Shown: positions 16,602-24,589 of the stretch, piece after piece | Position numbering within the stretch: the stretch's first letter is position 1 | Layout of the letters: each line of letters starts with the position of its first letter | DNA from: Bordetella parapertussis | Lineage (GTDB): Bacteria > Pseudomonadota > Gammaproteobacteria > Burkholderiales > SG8-41 | Length of the DNA stretch: 52,075 bases | Reading direction: 5' to 3' | Assembly: GCA_945885345.1 (NCBI GenBank) | Contig: CAMCYP010000005.1 | Span: 71,021 to 123,095 of the forward strand | Notes under the pieces: generated by a model | The model's database searches: none | What the model was told of the DNA's origin: nothing | What the model saw: the letters and a program-made list of their open reading frames with translations, nothing else | Translations under genes and position numbers: made by a program

Positions 16602-17444
16602 TCAGGCCAGTTTGATGGCTGCGGCACCCGCCGTGACAATCAAAATCGACAGATAACGGATACGGGTGATGCGTTCGTGCAGCACGATGGCGGCGATCAG
16701 CACGCCGAAGATCACTGCGGTTTCGCGCAGCGCGGCGACCAGTGCAATCGGCGCCCGGGTCATCGCCCACAGTGCCAGCGCATACGAGGCAAGAGTGCAG
16801 GCACCGCCGACCAGTCCGCGCCGCCAGTGCTGCCGCAGATAAGCAGTGGTCACCATACGATCGCGCAGCAGGAAAATCGTCAGCAGCGGTATGGCAGTCA
16901 GCAGGAATACCCAGCCGGTATAACTGGCGGCATGGTCGGACAGTCGTACGCCGATGCCGTCGACCAGCGTGTATACAACGATGATGCCCGCGGTGCCAAT
17001 TGCAAACAGCGCAGCGCGATTATTGAATGAGCCGCTGCGCCAGGAATCACCCGCGAGCAGCATGACGCCGCCGCAGATCAGTGCCACACCCAGCCAGCCG
17101 CCGGCGGTGGGCACTTCGGCGAGCAGCAGTGCCACGGCGATGGCTGATGCCGCGGGTGCCGAGCCGCGCATGATCGGATAGACAAAACTCATTTCGCCGT
17201 GGCGGTATGACATGGCCACCAGCAGGAAATAAACGACATGGATGGCACCGGAGGCGATGACGTAAGGCCAGCTGGCGGGCGCGGGCAGCGGGGCAAAAGG
17301 CAGCATGGCGATCATCAGCGCGCCGGCGCCGGCAACCACCAGCACGGTATCCAGGGTGCGATTGCTCGATCCGCGGATCATTGCGTTCCAGATCGCGTGC
17401 AACAATGCGCCGAGCAGCACCGCCAGCATGACGTCGATGGTCAT
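16602..17444 (-). CDS. EamA/DMT-superfamily permease
   Basis: 280 aa with about ten hydrophobic helices in two repeated halves, the EamA layout of the drug/metabolite transporter superfamily. Typical segments are the N-terminal ALLHAIWNAMIRGSS and the C-terminal VALVAALRETAVIFGVLIAA. Members export or import small metabolites, often amino acids or their derivatives. It heads minus-strand and lies 21 bp downstream of a small membrane protein gene of the same direction, so it may be part of that unit. Substrate unknown. Confidence 0.87.
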   Translation of the reverse strand: MTIDVMLAVLLGALLHAIWNAMIRGSSNRTLDTVLVVAGAGALMIAMLPFAPLPAPASWPYVIASGAIHVVYFLLVAMSYRHGEMSFVYPIMRGSAPAASAIAVALLLAEVPTAGGWLGVALICGGVMLLAGDSWRSGSFNNRAALFAIGTAGIIVVYTLVDGIGVRLSDHAASYTGWVFLLTAIPLLTIFLLRDRMVTTAYLRQHWRRGLVGGACTLASYALALWAMTRAPIALVAALRETAVIFGVLIAAIVLHERITRIRYLSILIVTAGAAAIKLA

Positions 17445-17465
17445 GGTGTCTCTGCGTCCGCAGTA

Positions 17466-17750
17466 TTAGTCGCTGCGTAACCAGCGCACGGCGATGATGA
17501 GCAGTGGCGCGAGCAGGAAGACCCAGCCCAGCGTGCGGATGGCCAGTGGCGGTGTCGGACTGTCGATGCGGCTGCGTGCCCAGCCCCAGCCTTTGCTGCG
17601 GCTGATGGTGCCAGCGTACCAGATCAGTCCGAGCGGCACGGCCAAGGGAATCAATAGTGCCAGTGCGCCAGACCAGCCTTCACGTGACCACATCGCCTGC
17701 AGGTAACCCAGCGCAATCAAACCGGAAACCAGCCGCTGGCGATCAACCAT
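17466..17750 (-). CDS. Small two-to-three-helix membrane protein
   Basis: 94 aa with hydrophobic stretches at about 8-20, 27-47 and 70-88 and a basic tail (VRWLRSD). The middle segment GALALLIPLAVPLGLIWYAG is clearly membrane-spanning. No family is recognised. It begins 3 bp after the stop of the CDF exporter and is followed 21 bp later by the EamA permease, all on the minus strand, which argues for a real co-transcribed gene. Function unknown; it could assist one of the two transporters. Confidence 0.6.
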   Translation of the reverse strand: MVDRQRLVSGLIALGYLQAMWSREGWSGALALLIPLAVPLGLIWYAGTISRSKGWGWARSRIDSPTPPLAIRTLGWVFLLAPLLIIAVRWLRSD

Positions 17751-17753
17751 GGA

Positions 17754-18713
17754 TCAGTCGTGTCCGGTTCCCGGTGCGCAGGCCGCGGCACAGGCTTCGG
17801 CTTCGAGCTGCAGCGTGACATGGGCGATATCAAAACGTTTGTGCAGTGTGTGTTGTGCTTCGCGCAGGATGTCTTCGGTACTGCGTTCGCCGCGGGTGAC
17901 GAGGTGTGCGGTGAGGGCGGGCTCCGCAGTGCTCATCGCCCACACATGCAGATCATGCACCGAGGCGACGCCGGTAATGGCCTGCAGGCAGTCGCGCACT
18001 TCCGGCAGCTTGATGTGTTCGGGCACGCCGTCGAACAGCAGGTGCAGTGACTGCTTGAACAGCGACCAGGTGCCAATGATGACCACGAATGCAATCACCA
18101 GGCTGGTCAGTGGATCGATCCAGGTCCAGCCCTGCCAAAGGTAGAGTGCCCCGGCGATGACCACGCCGACAGAGACCAGCGCATCGGCGGCCATGTGCAG
18201 GAAAGCGCCGCGGATGTTCAGGTCCGACTTGCGCCCGGCCATGAACAGTGCGGCAGTTGCTGCGTTGATCAGCACGCCGATCGCTGCAACGATCATTACC
18301 GTACCCGCGGCTACTGGGTGGGGTTCCTGGAAGCGCTGGATGGCTTCCCAGCCCAGTGAACCCATGGCCACCAGCAGGATCACCGCGTTGATGAAGCTGG
18401 CGAGGATGGAACCACGGCGCCAGCCGTAAGTGTGGCGGTCATCGGGGCGCAGCCGTGCCGCGGCGAACGCGGCCCAGGCCAGCAGCAGTCCGCCGACGTC
18501 TCCGAGGTTGTGCGCGGCATCTGCCAGCAGTGCCAGCGAACCAGTGATCCAGCCGTAATAAGCCTCGATGATGACAAAGCCGACGTTCAGCAAAATGCCG
18601 ATGCCGAATGCGCGGCCCTGGCCGGGCATGGCGTGGTCGTGACCGTGCGGGTCATGACCTTGATGGCCATGGCTGTGGCCGTGATCATGGTTGTGATGGT
18701 GCGGATGGTTCAT
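17754..18713 (-). CDS. Cation diffusion facilitator (CDF) metal exporter, ZitB/CzcD-like
   Basis: 319 aa with six transmembrane helices followed by a cytoplasmic C-terminal domain, as in CDF zinc/cadmium/cobalt exporters. The first 27 residues are strikingly His-rich (PHHHNHDHGHSHGHQGHDPH), a metal-collecting loop. HNLGDVGG in helix 2 and HMAADALVSVGV in helix 5 carry the His/Asp pairs of the transport site. It moves divalent metal out of the cytoplasm in exchange for protons. Zinc is the likeliest cargo from the His/Asp ligands. It is first of a minus-strand group with a small membrane protein and an EamA permease. Confidence 0.92.
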   Translation of the reverse strand: MNHPHHHNHDHGHSHGHQGHDPHGHDHAMPGQGRAFGIGILLNVGFVIIEAYYGWITGSLALLADAAHNLGDVGGLLLAWAAFAAARLRPDDRHTYGWRRGSILASFINAVILLVAMGSLGWEAIQRFQEPHPVAAGTVMIVAAIGVLINAATAALFMAGRKSDLNIRGAFLHMAADALVSVGVVIAGALYLWQGWTWIDPLTSLVIAFVVIIGTWSLFKQSLHLLFDGVPEHIKLPEVRDCLQAITGVASVHDLHVWAMSTAEPALTAHLVTRGERSTEDILREAQHTLHKRFDIAHVTLQLEAEACAAACAPGTGHD

Positions 18714-18741
18714 GAAGGCGCAGGATACGGCATTGCGCGGA

Positions 18742-19638
18742 TCAGGCCTGGTCGCGCGCGGCGATCAGCGTGTCGATCACCGGATGGATGGTGTCAGGTT
18801 CGGAAGTGAATTTGACCGGCATGCCGATTTTTACCATGTCGCGCAGCATGGCGATGGTATTGCGCGTGTTGCGGTCGCTGGAGCCCATGTCGTGCAGCAG
18901 TTCCAGGCATTCCTTCATTTCATGAATGCGCCGCTCGCAATGCACCGCGGTGCCGCCGACGTAACGCTTGATGATTTTCTGGAAGGGGATGTCGTTGAAG
19001 GTGACCGAGGAATCCTCGATCACTTCATCGAGGATGTTGCGGCGGCGCGCGGCTTCCATGGTTTCGAGCAGCAAGCCGGCAAGCCCCTTCATCAGCACGC
19101 TGCGGATCAGTTTCATCGCGCTGGCGTCACCCGGGTTGGCGCCGACGACATTGATCACCATGCCGTGCGGCACCATCAGGTCGCGAAAGGCTGCAGCATT
19201 CGGGCCGCTGGCGACGAACGGCACCTTGATGCCCATGAGATCCACCGGGCCCATGATCGAGGCATCGACGAATTTTGCGGCGTTGCCGATCAGGGTGGCG
19301 GCCTTTTCCATGTTGCTCGCCGAATTGCTGCTGGCATCGACATACAGGTGGTCTGGACGCAGGTACTTGCGGATTTTTTTCAGTGCCGGCAGCGCGGATT
19401 TTCCCGGTGTCATCGCGATGATGATGTCGGATTTTTTCGCCAGCGTGCCGACGGTCTTGACCAGGCTTACACCGGCGGCCTGCGCACGCTGGTGGAGGGG
19501 GTCGCCGGGCTGCGCCTTCGCGCCGCTGCGGCTGTAGGCGAGGATGTTGGTGAATCCGGCCTGGTTGAAATCCCTGGCGAGTCGGTTGGCGGCTTCGCCG
19601 TAACCGAGCAGGCCGAGGCGGGGATGGCTGGTGTTCAT
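18742..19638 (-). CDS. 6-phosphogluconate/3-hydroxyisobutyrate dehydrogenase-like NAD(P) protein
   Basis: 298 aa. The N-terminal Rossmann fold has GLLGYGEAANRLA (about 9-21), the dinucleotide-binding glycine motif, and a C-terminal helical domain resembling DUF1932 (LIRSVLMKGLAGLLLETMEA). The family reduces or oxidises beta-hydroxyacids. The Lys normally found in the GxxGxGxxxK-type catalytic motif appears as MKLIRSVLMKG, so activity is plausible. It lies 28 bp upstream of the CDF gene on the same strand; no functional link is evident. The substrate is unknown. Confidence 0.82.
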   Translation of the reverse strand: MNTSHPRLGLLGYGEAANRLARDFNQAGFTNILAYSRSGAKAQPGDPLHQRAQAAGVSLVKTVGTLAKKSDIIIAMTPGKSALPALKKIRKYLRPDHLYVDASSNSASNMEKAATLIGNAAKFVDASIMGPVDLMGIKVPFVASGPNAAAFRDLMVPHGMVINVVGANPGDASAMKLIRSVLMKGLAGLLLETMEAARRRNILDEVIEDSSVTFNDIPFQKIIKRYVGGTAVHCERRIHEMKECLELLHDMGSSDRNTRNTIAMLRDMVKIGMPVKFTSEPDTIHPVIDTLIAARDQA

Positions 19639-19776
19639 GTGATGTTCTTCCAGGAAGTATTGTCGTATGGCGGCAGAGCTGCCGAGGTCCAGTGCGGATG
19701 GTATTACGTTCGAAGCCTGTTCAGTGCATAGGGGTAAATGAGGGCCAAATGGTGGGCAGTCCGGGCTTGTGTGACG

Positions 19777-20442
19777 TCAGCGCGCTCCCGCCCGCGCGAG
19801 CAGCCGGGCAATGGCATCCTGGCCGCGCTGCGTGGCATGGGCCAGCGGACGTACGCCGTCGCGGTCGCCAAGGTTGACGTTGGCGCCGGACTCGATCAGC
19901 AGTCGGACGATTTCCACATGCGCAGGGCCGCCGTTGCCGAGGATGATGGCCTCGAGCAGCGCAGTCCAGCCGAGATTGTTGACGTGGTTGAGGTTGATGC
20001 CGGATTTCACCAGCAGGCGCACCGTGTCGACGTGACCGTAATGGCAGGCGGGAATCAGCGCAGTGCCGCCGTAGCGGTTGGTGCTGGCGGGGTTGGCGCC
20101 GGCAGCCAGCGCGAGGCGCACGATTTCGGTGTGGCCGCGGGCACCGGCGAGCAGGAACGCGTTGTCATGGATCGCATCCTTGGCGTTGACGTCGGCACCG
20201 CGTTCGATCAGCAGTCGCGCTGCTTCGACTTGACCTTCATCGGTGGCGGCAAGCACGGCATTGCGTCCGCGCTCATCGCGGCCGTTGACGGGGGTGCCGG
20301 CATCGAGCAGCTTGCGTATCGTGGCGGTATCGCCGCGTTCAGCGGCGGCGATCAGCGCCTCGGTTGAGCACAGTGCCGGCAATGGCAGCAGCAGGGCTGC
20401 AACGCAAAGGCAGCGGAGTGTGGTGCGGTGGAGCAGGTGCAT
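19777..20442 (-). CDS. Secreted ankyrin-repeat protein
   Basis: 221 aa. A signal peptide (CVAALLLPLPALCS) precedes about five ankyrin repeats from residue 28 to the end; typical units are GDTATIRKLLDAGTPVNGRD and GQVEAARLLIERGADVNAKD. Ankyrin repeats form a protein-binding surface. The export signal places it in the periplasm, where such proteins sometimes pair with catalases or metal enzymes. No partner is evident beside it: one neighbour is the dehydrogenase-like protein, the other a Bug receptor. Its start has a weak ribosome-binding site. Confidence 0.85.
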   Translation of the reverse strand: MHLLHRTTLRCLCVAALLLPLPALCSTEALIAAAERGDTATIRKLLDAGTPVNGRDERGRNAVLAATDEGQVEAARLLIERGADVNAKDAIHDNAFLLAGARGHTEIVRLALAAGANPASTNRYGGTALIPACHYGHVDTVRLLVKSGINLNHVNNLGWTALLEAIILGNGGPAHVEIVRLLIESGANVNLGDRDGVRPLAHATQRGQDAIARLLARAGAR

Positions 20443-20554
20443 GGTCGGTGTTTGCAGGTATGTACCCGGAACAGGCCATGCCGATTTTACGCTGCCCCGA
20501 CGATCGGTTCACGCGTGCCGCGGGTCGAAGAAAAACAGTGCAGCCAGAAACAAC

Positions 20555-20584
20555 ACGGCCCCGCAACTTACCCTGCGGGGCCGT
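20555..20584 (-). terminator. Intrinsic terminator of the minus-strand Bug receptor
   Basis: An 11-bp perfect GC-rich stem (20555-20565 with 20574-20584, 8-nt loop) sits 26 bp after the receptor stop. On the minus strand it is followed by the T-rich GTTGTTT. Confidence 0.7.
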
Positions 20585-20610
20585 TAGTGCCGCCAGTGCA
20601 ATGGGCTGTG

Positions 20611-21567
20611 TTATTCAGCCCTGACGTTGGCTGCCTTCACGACTACGCCCCACTCGACCACTTCGCGTTTGAGCAGTTCGCCAAAGGCTTCAGGCGTACC
20701 GCCCGCGGGTTCGAGTCCGTCCTGTGCGATACGTTTTGCGAAATCCGGATCCTTGATCGCCTTGTTGATTTCACTGTTCAATTTGTCGATGACGGCCTTG
20801 GGTGTACCCTTGGGCGCGATTACGCCATGCCAGTTGTTGACCTGGTATTTATAACCGGCTTCCATCACAGTCGGCGTGTTGGGCAGCGCAGAAAGGCGTT
20901 TGGGTGAGGAGACGGCGAGGCCGCGCAGGCGGCCGTTCTGCATGTGTCCGATGACTGCAGATACCGCGGCCACCATCATCTGCGTGTTGCCGGCGATGGT
21001 GTCGATCACACCAGGGCCCGTGCCTTTATACGGGATGTGCGTGATCTTGATGCCGGTGCGCATTGCAAACAGTTCGGAAGCGAGATGGGTGATGCCGCCG
21101 TTGCCGGTGCTGGCGTAATTGAGCTGTCCGGGTTTTGATTTTGCGAGGGCTACCAGTTGCTTGATATCCTTTACTGGCAGCGAAGGATGAACCGTGATCA
21201 CATAGGGCCCGTTTTCGGTCTGAATCACCGGCGTCATATCGTTGAGCGCATCGTATTTCATGTTTTTGTACAGGCTGGGCGACGTGGTGTAGCTGCCGGA
21301 GATCAGCAGCAGCGTGTACCCGTCGGCGGGAGATTTCAGCGCGATTTCGCTGCCCAGCGTGCTGCCGGCGCCCGGCCGGTTGTCGACGACGAATTGCTGG
21401 CCCAGGGCTTTGCTTACGGGAGGTGCGATGGCGCGCGCGATGAAGTCCGAGCCGCCGCCCGGAGCAAACGGGACGATGATGCGCACGGTTTTGGCGGGAT
21501 AGTTCTGGGCCTGGGCAAAGCCGCTGCACAGGCACAGTACTGCTGCTGCAATGACGCTGGTTTTCAT
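20611..21567 (-). CDS. Bug/TctC-family periplasmic solute receptor
   Basis: 318 aa, standard Bug length. The signal peptide ends at about FAQAQN (residues 18-23), followed by YPAKTVRIIVPFAPGGGSDF, the family's signature opening. NRPGAGSTLGSE and SPADGYTLL are the usual ligand-loop segments. A good ribosome-binding site (GGAGAG) precedes the ATG. It diverges from the next Bug receptor with 98 bp between them. The role is capture of a carboxylate or related small solute in the periplasm. The pairing of two divergent receptors suggests a shared regulator; no permease or regulator is adjacent. Confidence 0.92.
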   Translation of the reverse strand: MKTSVIAAAVLCLCSGFAQAQNYPAKTVRIIVPFAPGGGSDFIARAIAPPVSKALGQQFVVDNRPGAGSTLGSEIALKSPADGYTLLLISGSYTTSPSLYKNMKYDALNDMTPVIQTENGPYVITVHPSLPVKDIKQLVALAKSKPGQLNYASTGNGGITHLASELFAMRTGIKITHIPYKGTGPGVIDTIAGNTQMMVAAVSAVIGHMQNGRLRGLAVSSPKRLSALPNTPTVMEAGYKYQVNNWHGVIAPKGTPKAVIDKLNSEINKAIKDPDFAKRIAQDGLEPAGGTPEAFGELLKREVVEWGVVVKAANVRAE

Positions 21568-21665
21568 GGGCTCTCTCCGGAAGGTGGCTTGTTATGGATG
21601 CAATGATAGCTGCAATGCAGTATTCTCAGGGTGCAACACAATATATAAATAGACAGGAGGAAACA
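21568..21665. promoter_or_regulatory. Divergent promoter region of two Bug receptors
   Basis: The 98-bp gap holds TGCA-N8-TGCA (21599-21614), followed by the inverted repeat CTGCAATGCAG (21610-21620), and an AT-rich ATATATAAAT (21641-21650) resembling a -10 region for the plus-strand gene. A shared operator is plausible but unproven. Confidence 0.35.
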
Positions 21666-22658
21666 ATGAAAATCGTTGCTTGTTACCCTAAAAAGCTGCC
21701 GTTGCTGCTGATCGCGCTGGGACTGGCCCTGCCGATGGCGCCCGCGCAAGCTGCAGACAATTATCCAAGCCGTCCGGTACGCATTGTTACGCCCGCGGCA
21801 CCCGGCGGCACCACGGATTTCCTGGCGCGCCTTCTCGCCGCGCATCTGACAAAAGCCTGGAATCAGCAGGCGATTGTGGACAACCGCGGCAGCGCTTCCG
21901 GCGTCAATGGCGCGGAAATCGTCCAGCAATCGGCGCCGGACGGGTACACGCTGCTCATTCCGTATCACCAGCACACGGTAAACGCCGCGATACTGTCCAA
22001 GTTGCCGTATCACCCGGTCAATGATTTCACGCCGATCACCCAGATGACGCAGGGCGGTCTGCTGTTGGTCGTCAATCCTTCACACCCGGCAAAAACGGCG
22101 AAGGATTTTGTGCAGTGGAGCAAGACCACCAAGGATCCGATCAATTTCGGCTCTGCCGGCATCGGCAGTGGCGGCCATCTTGCCGGCGAGCTCTACAAAC
22201 TGATGACGGGTACCAAGGGGCAACACATCCCGTACAAGGGTACCGGGCCTGCTGCCATTGCGCTGATCAGTGGTGAATATCAGTTCAACTTCATGGGGCT
22301 GACCGGGGCCTTTACCCAAGTGCGCGCTGGCAAACTGCGCGCCATTGCCGTGACCGGTCCCAAACGGCTCGCGGCGGCTCCGGACATCCCGGCGATGAAT
22401 GAAGTGTTGCCTGGCTTCGAGGTGGTTGGCTGGTATGGCGTGATCGGGCCAGCCAAGCTGCCCAAGCCGCTATTGACCAAGATACACGATGAGATCGCAA
22501 GGCTGGTGAAATCGCCGGAATTCGGCAAGATCGCCGAGGCCAACGGTTCCGAGCCGGTTACCAATTCGCCCGAGGAGTTCCGCCAGTTCATGCTCAATGA
22601 CATGAAGAAATGGGCTGACGTGGTGAAACGCAGCGGCATGCAGGTCAAGAACCTGTAG
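21666..22658 (+). CDS. Bug/TctC-family periplasmic solute receptor
   Basis: 330 aa. A long signal peptide (hydrophobic core LPLLLIALGLALPMAP) ends near AQAAD, then YPSRPVRIVTPAAPGGTTDF opens the mature protein. The start at 21666 has AGGAGG 6 nt upstream; earlier in-frame Met codons do not. By eye it is most like the island receptor at 10040-11020 (shared FTPITQ and IPAMxEVLPG segments). A bidirectional terminator follows. Next downstream, convergent, is an enolase-superfamily gene, which could metabolise the captured acid, though convergence does not support an operon. Confidence 0.92.
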   Translation: MKIVACYPKKLPLLLIALGLALPMAPAQAADNYPSRPVRIVTPAAPGGTTDFLARLLAAHLTKAWNQQAIVDNRGSASGVNGAEIVQQSAPDGYTLLIPYHQHTVNAAILSKLPYHPVNDFTPITQMTQGGLLLVVNPSHPAKTAKDFVQWSKTTKDPINFGSAGIGSGGHLAGELYKLMTGTKGQHIPYKGTGPAAIALISGEYQFNFMGLTGAFTQVRAGKLRAIAVTGPKRLAAAPDIPAMNEVLPGFEVVGWYGVIGPAKLPKPLLTKIHDEIARLVKSPEFGKIAEANGSEPVTNSPEEFRQFMLNDMKKWADVVKRSGMQVKNL

Positions 22659-22710
22659 CCGGGAGGGGAAGACGGGCGTTTCCCCCGCGTGAAAGATCGG
22701 GAAGAAACAG

Positions 22711-22741
22711 ACAGGGAGTGGAGAAATCCACTCCCTGTTTT
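22711..22741. terminator. Bidirectional intrinsic terminator
   Basis: A perfect 12-bp stem (22711-22722 with 22727-22738) capped by a GAAA tetraloop is followed by TTT on the plus strand and by a T-containing run on the minus strand. It lies between the convergent receptor and enolase-superfamily genes and can serve both. Confidence 0.88.
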
Positions 22742-22788
22742 CATGCGGCGGTCCACGAAGATTTCTGCGCGCCGCCGTACCGCGGTTG

Positions 22789-23871
22789 TTATTTGAACTT
22801 CACCATTTTTGGATCGAACTCCAGGCCAAGGCCCGGGCGTTGCGGCACGGTCAGCATTCCGTCTTTGGGTTGCGGTACATCGCGGAACAGCCGTGAAGAC
22901 CATGGCATGTATTCCACGGTCAGACCGTTGGGGATGGCGGATACCAGATGCACATGGATTTCCGGGGCGAGGTGGCTGACCACGGGAATGTTGAAGGCTT
23001 CCGCCATGCCGGCGATTTTCAGCCACTGCGTGATACCGCCGGCGCGCAGCACGTCGATCATCACGATGTCGACCGAGCGCGCTTCGAGCATCTGGCGGAA
23101 CGGGGCGATGCCGTAGAGGTATTCGCCGCCGGCGACAGGGGTGTCCAGCGCATCGGCAACGCGCGCGAGGCCGTCGTAATCGTCGGCAGTGGTGACATCC
23201 TCCAGCCAGAACAGCCGGTACGGATCGACCTGTTTGCCGATTGAAATGGCCTGGCGCACATCCCAGCGCTGGTTGATGTCGCACATCAGGTCGATTTCAT
23301 AACCGACGGCTTCGCGGATCACGCGGATGTGTTCAACTTCCTTCACCGGGTTGGTGTCGCCGGGGAGGGCCAGCTGGGTCTTCATCTGTTTGAAGCCGCG
23401 GGCTTTCAGCAGTGCCGCGGCTTTTTCCAGGTGCGCCAGCGGGAAGTGGCGCATCAGCGCGCCGCTGGCATAGGTGTTGATGCGGTTGCGGTGGCCGCCG
23501 GCGAGGTTTGCCACCGGCTGGTTGTGTACCTTGCCCTTGATGTCCCACAGCGCGATGTCGATCGCCGACAGCGCCAGCGTCATGATGCCGCCGGGACCAC
23601 AAGGTGCTGCGGCAGTACGCAATTTGCCGATAATGAATTCAATGCGCCGCGGATCTTCGCCGATGGTCAGTGCGGCGAAGGATTCGACGGCGGCGAACAA
23701 TGCGCTGTCGAGCGCGCCGCCGAAAAAGGTGAAACCCAGGCCTTCGATGCCCTGGTCAGTGCCGAGTTTCAGCGCGATGAAGTTTTTGGAACCGGGTGTG
23801 GTCGGCCCGTCGGCAAGTGGTTCATCGTGGGGCAGTGCGACGAGGACGGTGCTGGCGTGGGTGATTTTCAT
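22789..23871 (-). CDS. Mandelate racemase/muconate lactonizing enzyme family protein
   Basis: 360 aa with the N-terminal capping domain and C-terminal barrel of the enolase superfamily, which abstract a proton alpha to a carboxylate using Mg2+. Metal ligands are visible: Asp in LMCDINQRWD, Glu in FWLEDVTT and Glu in AGGEYLYG. A His base is likely in VVSHLAPEIH. The KxK motif of the family appears as MKTQ, so the second Lys is Gln, which should alter the base chemistry. It probably acts on a sugar acid or hydroxy acid as a dehydratase or racemase; the substrate is unknown. Convergent with a Bug receptor. Confidence 0.85.
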   Translation of the reverse strand: MKITHASTVLVALPHDEPLADGPTTPGSKNFIALKLGTDQGIEGLGFTFFGGALDSALFAAVESFAALTIGEDPRRIEFIIGKLRTAAAPCGPGGIMTLALSAIDIALWDIKGKVHNQPVANLAGGHRNRINTYASGALMRHFPLAHLEKAAALLKARGFKQMKTQLALPGDTNPVKEVEHIRVIREAVGYEIDLMCDINQRWDVRQAISIGKQVDPYRLFWLEDVTTADDYDGLARVADALDTPVAGGEYLYGIAPFRQMLEARSVDIVMIDVLRAGGITQWLKIAGMAEAFNIPVVSHLAPEIHVHLVSAIPNGLTVEYMPWSSRLFRDVPQPKDGMLTVPQRPGLGLEFDPKMVKFK

Positions 23872-23973
23872 GGCTGTGCGATTAAATGCGGAGTTTGAAA
23901 GGAACCGTGACTATCGCATAAATCAGCCGTCGGCCGGTTATTGCAGTACACCATCTGGAACATGCCGGACGCG

Positions 23974-24531
23974 TCAGGGTCGCAGCGCGTAAACCTCGTC
24001 GAAGCGGCGCTCCAGTTCGACATGCGTTCCGCGCAGCCGGTCCACCACTTCCTTGGCCCAGTCGAAATACTGGCGCTTGCGTTCCAGCGACCACCCTTCC
24101 GGTGCGCGGGTGCCGAGGTCGCGCACATTGCAGATCTTGTCAGCGAGTTTGACCAGCCGCGCCTGTTCGCTGGAATGTTTCGCCTTGGCGACCTGCAGGC
24201 GCTTGCGCACTTCCTTTTTGATCCATTGCGTGTCGGTGACTTCGAGCACGATGTCGGCGATTTCCTCGCCGAATTCGCCGCGCAGTTCCTGCCACGAGGT
24301 TTCGGTGTCTTCCAGCGTGTCGTGCAGCAGTGCGGCGGCGATGACCAGCGGGTCGCGCACTTCGCCTTCGTCCCACAGCACATGGGCGAGCTCAATCGGG
24401 TGATTGATGTAGGGTGAGGCTTCCTTGTCCTTGCGCCGCTGGTCGCGATGTTTGTGCGCAGCAAAAGCCACAGCACGCAGGACGAGGTCCGTGGTGCCGG
24501 GGTCGGTGCGGGGCAGTTCGCGCAGGTCCAT
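23974..24531 (-). CDS. HD-domain protein resembling a MESH1-type (p)ppGpp hydrolase
   Basis: 185 aa, a single HD domain like the hydrolase half of RelA/SpoT. Key blocks match: AHKHRDQRRKDKEASPYINHP-like opening, ALLHDTLEDTET with the HD pair, and LVKLADKICNVRDL. There is no synthetase, TGS or ACT domain, which fits small alarmone hydrolases (MESH1 type). In such enzymes Mn2+ at the HD site removes the 3' pyrophosphate of ppGpp or related nucleotides, or of NADPH in the animal enzyme. Downstream on the same strand lies no related gene. The exact substrate is inferred. Confidence 0.82.
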   Translation of the reverse strand: MDLRELPRTDPGTTDLVLRAVAFAAHKHRDQRRKDKEASPYINHPIELAHVLWDEGEVRDPLVIAAALLHDTLEDTETSWQELRGEFGEEIADIVLEVTDTQWIKKEVRKRLQVAKAKHSSEQARLVKLADKICNVRDLGTRAPEGWSLERKRQYFDWAKEVVDRLRGTHVELERRFDEVYALRP

Positions 24532-24589
24532 GATTATATGGGGACGTTCGCTGACGGATTCCTGTGTCGTTATTTATGAGGATTCAATA

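Noticed and set aside
24533..24538. TATAAT (minus strand) one base before the HD-protein ATG, suggesting a leaderless transcript
   Set aside because: The distance to a transcription start at the ATG would be only about two bases and no -35 box was found, so it is probably accidental.
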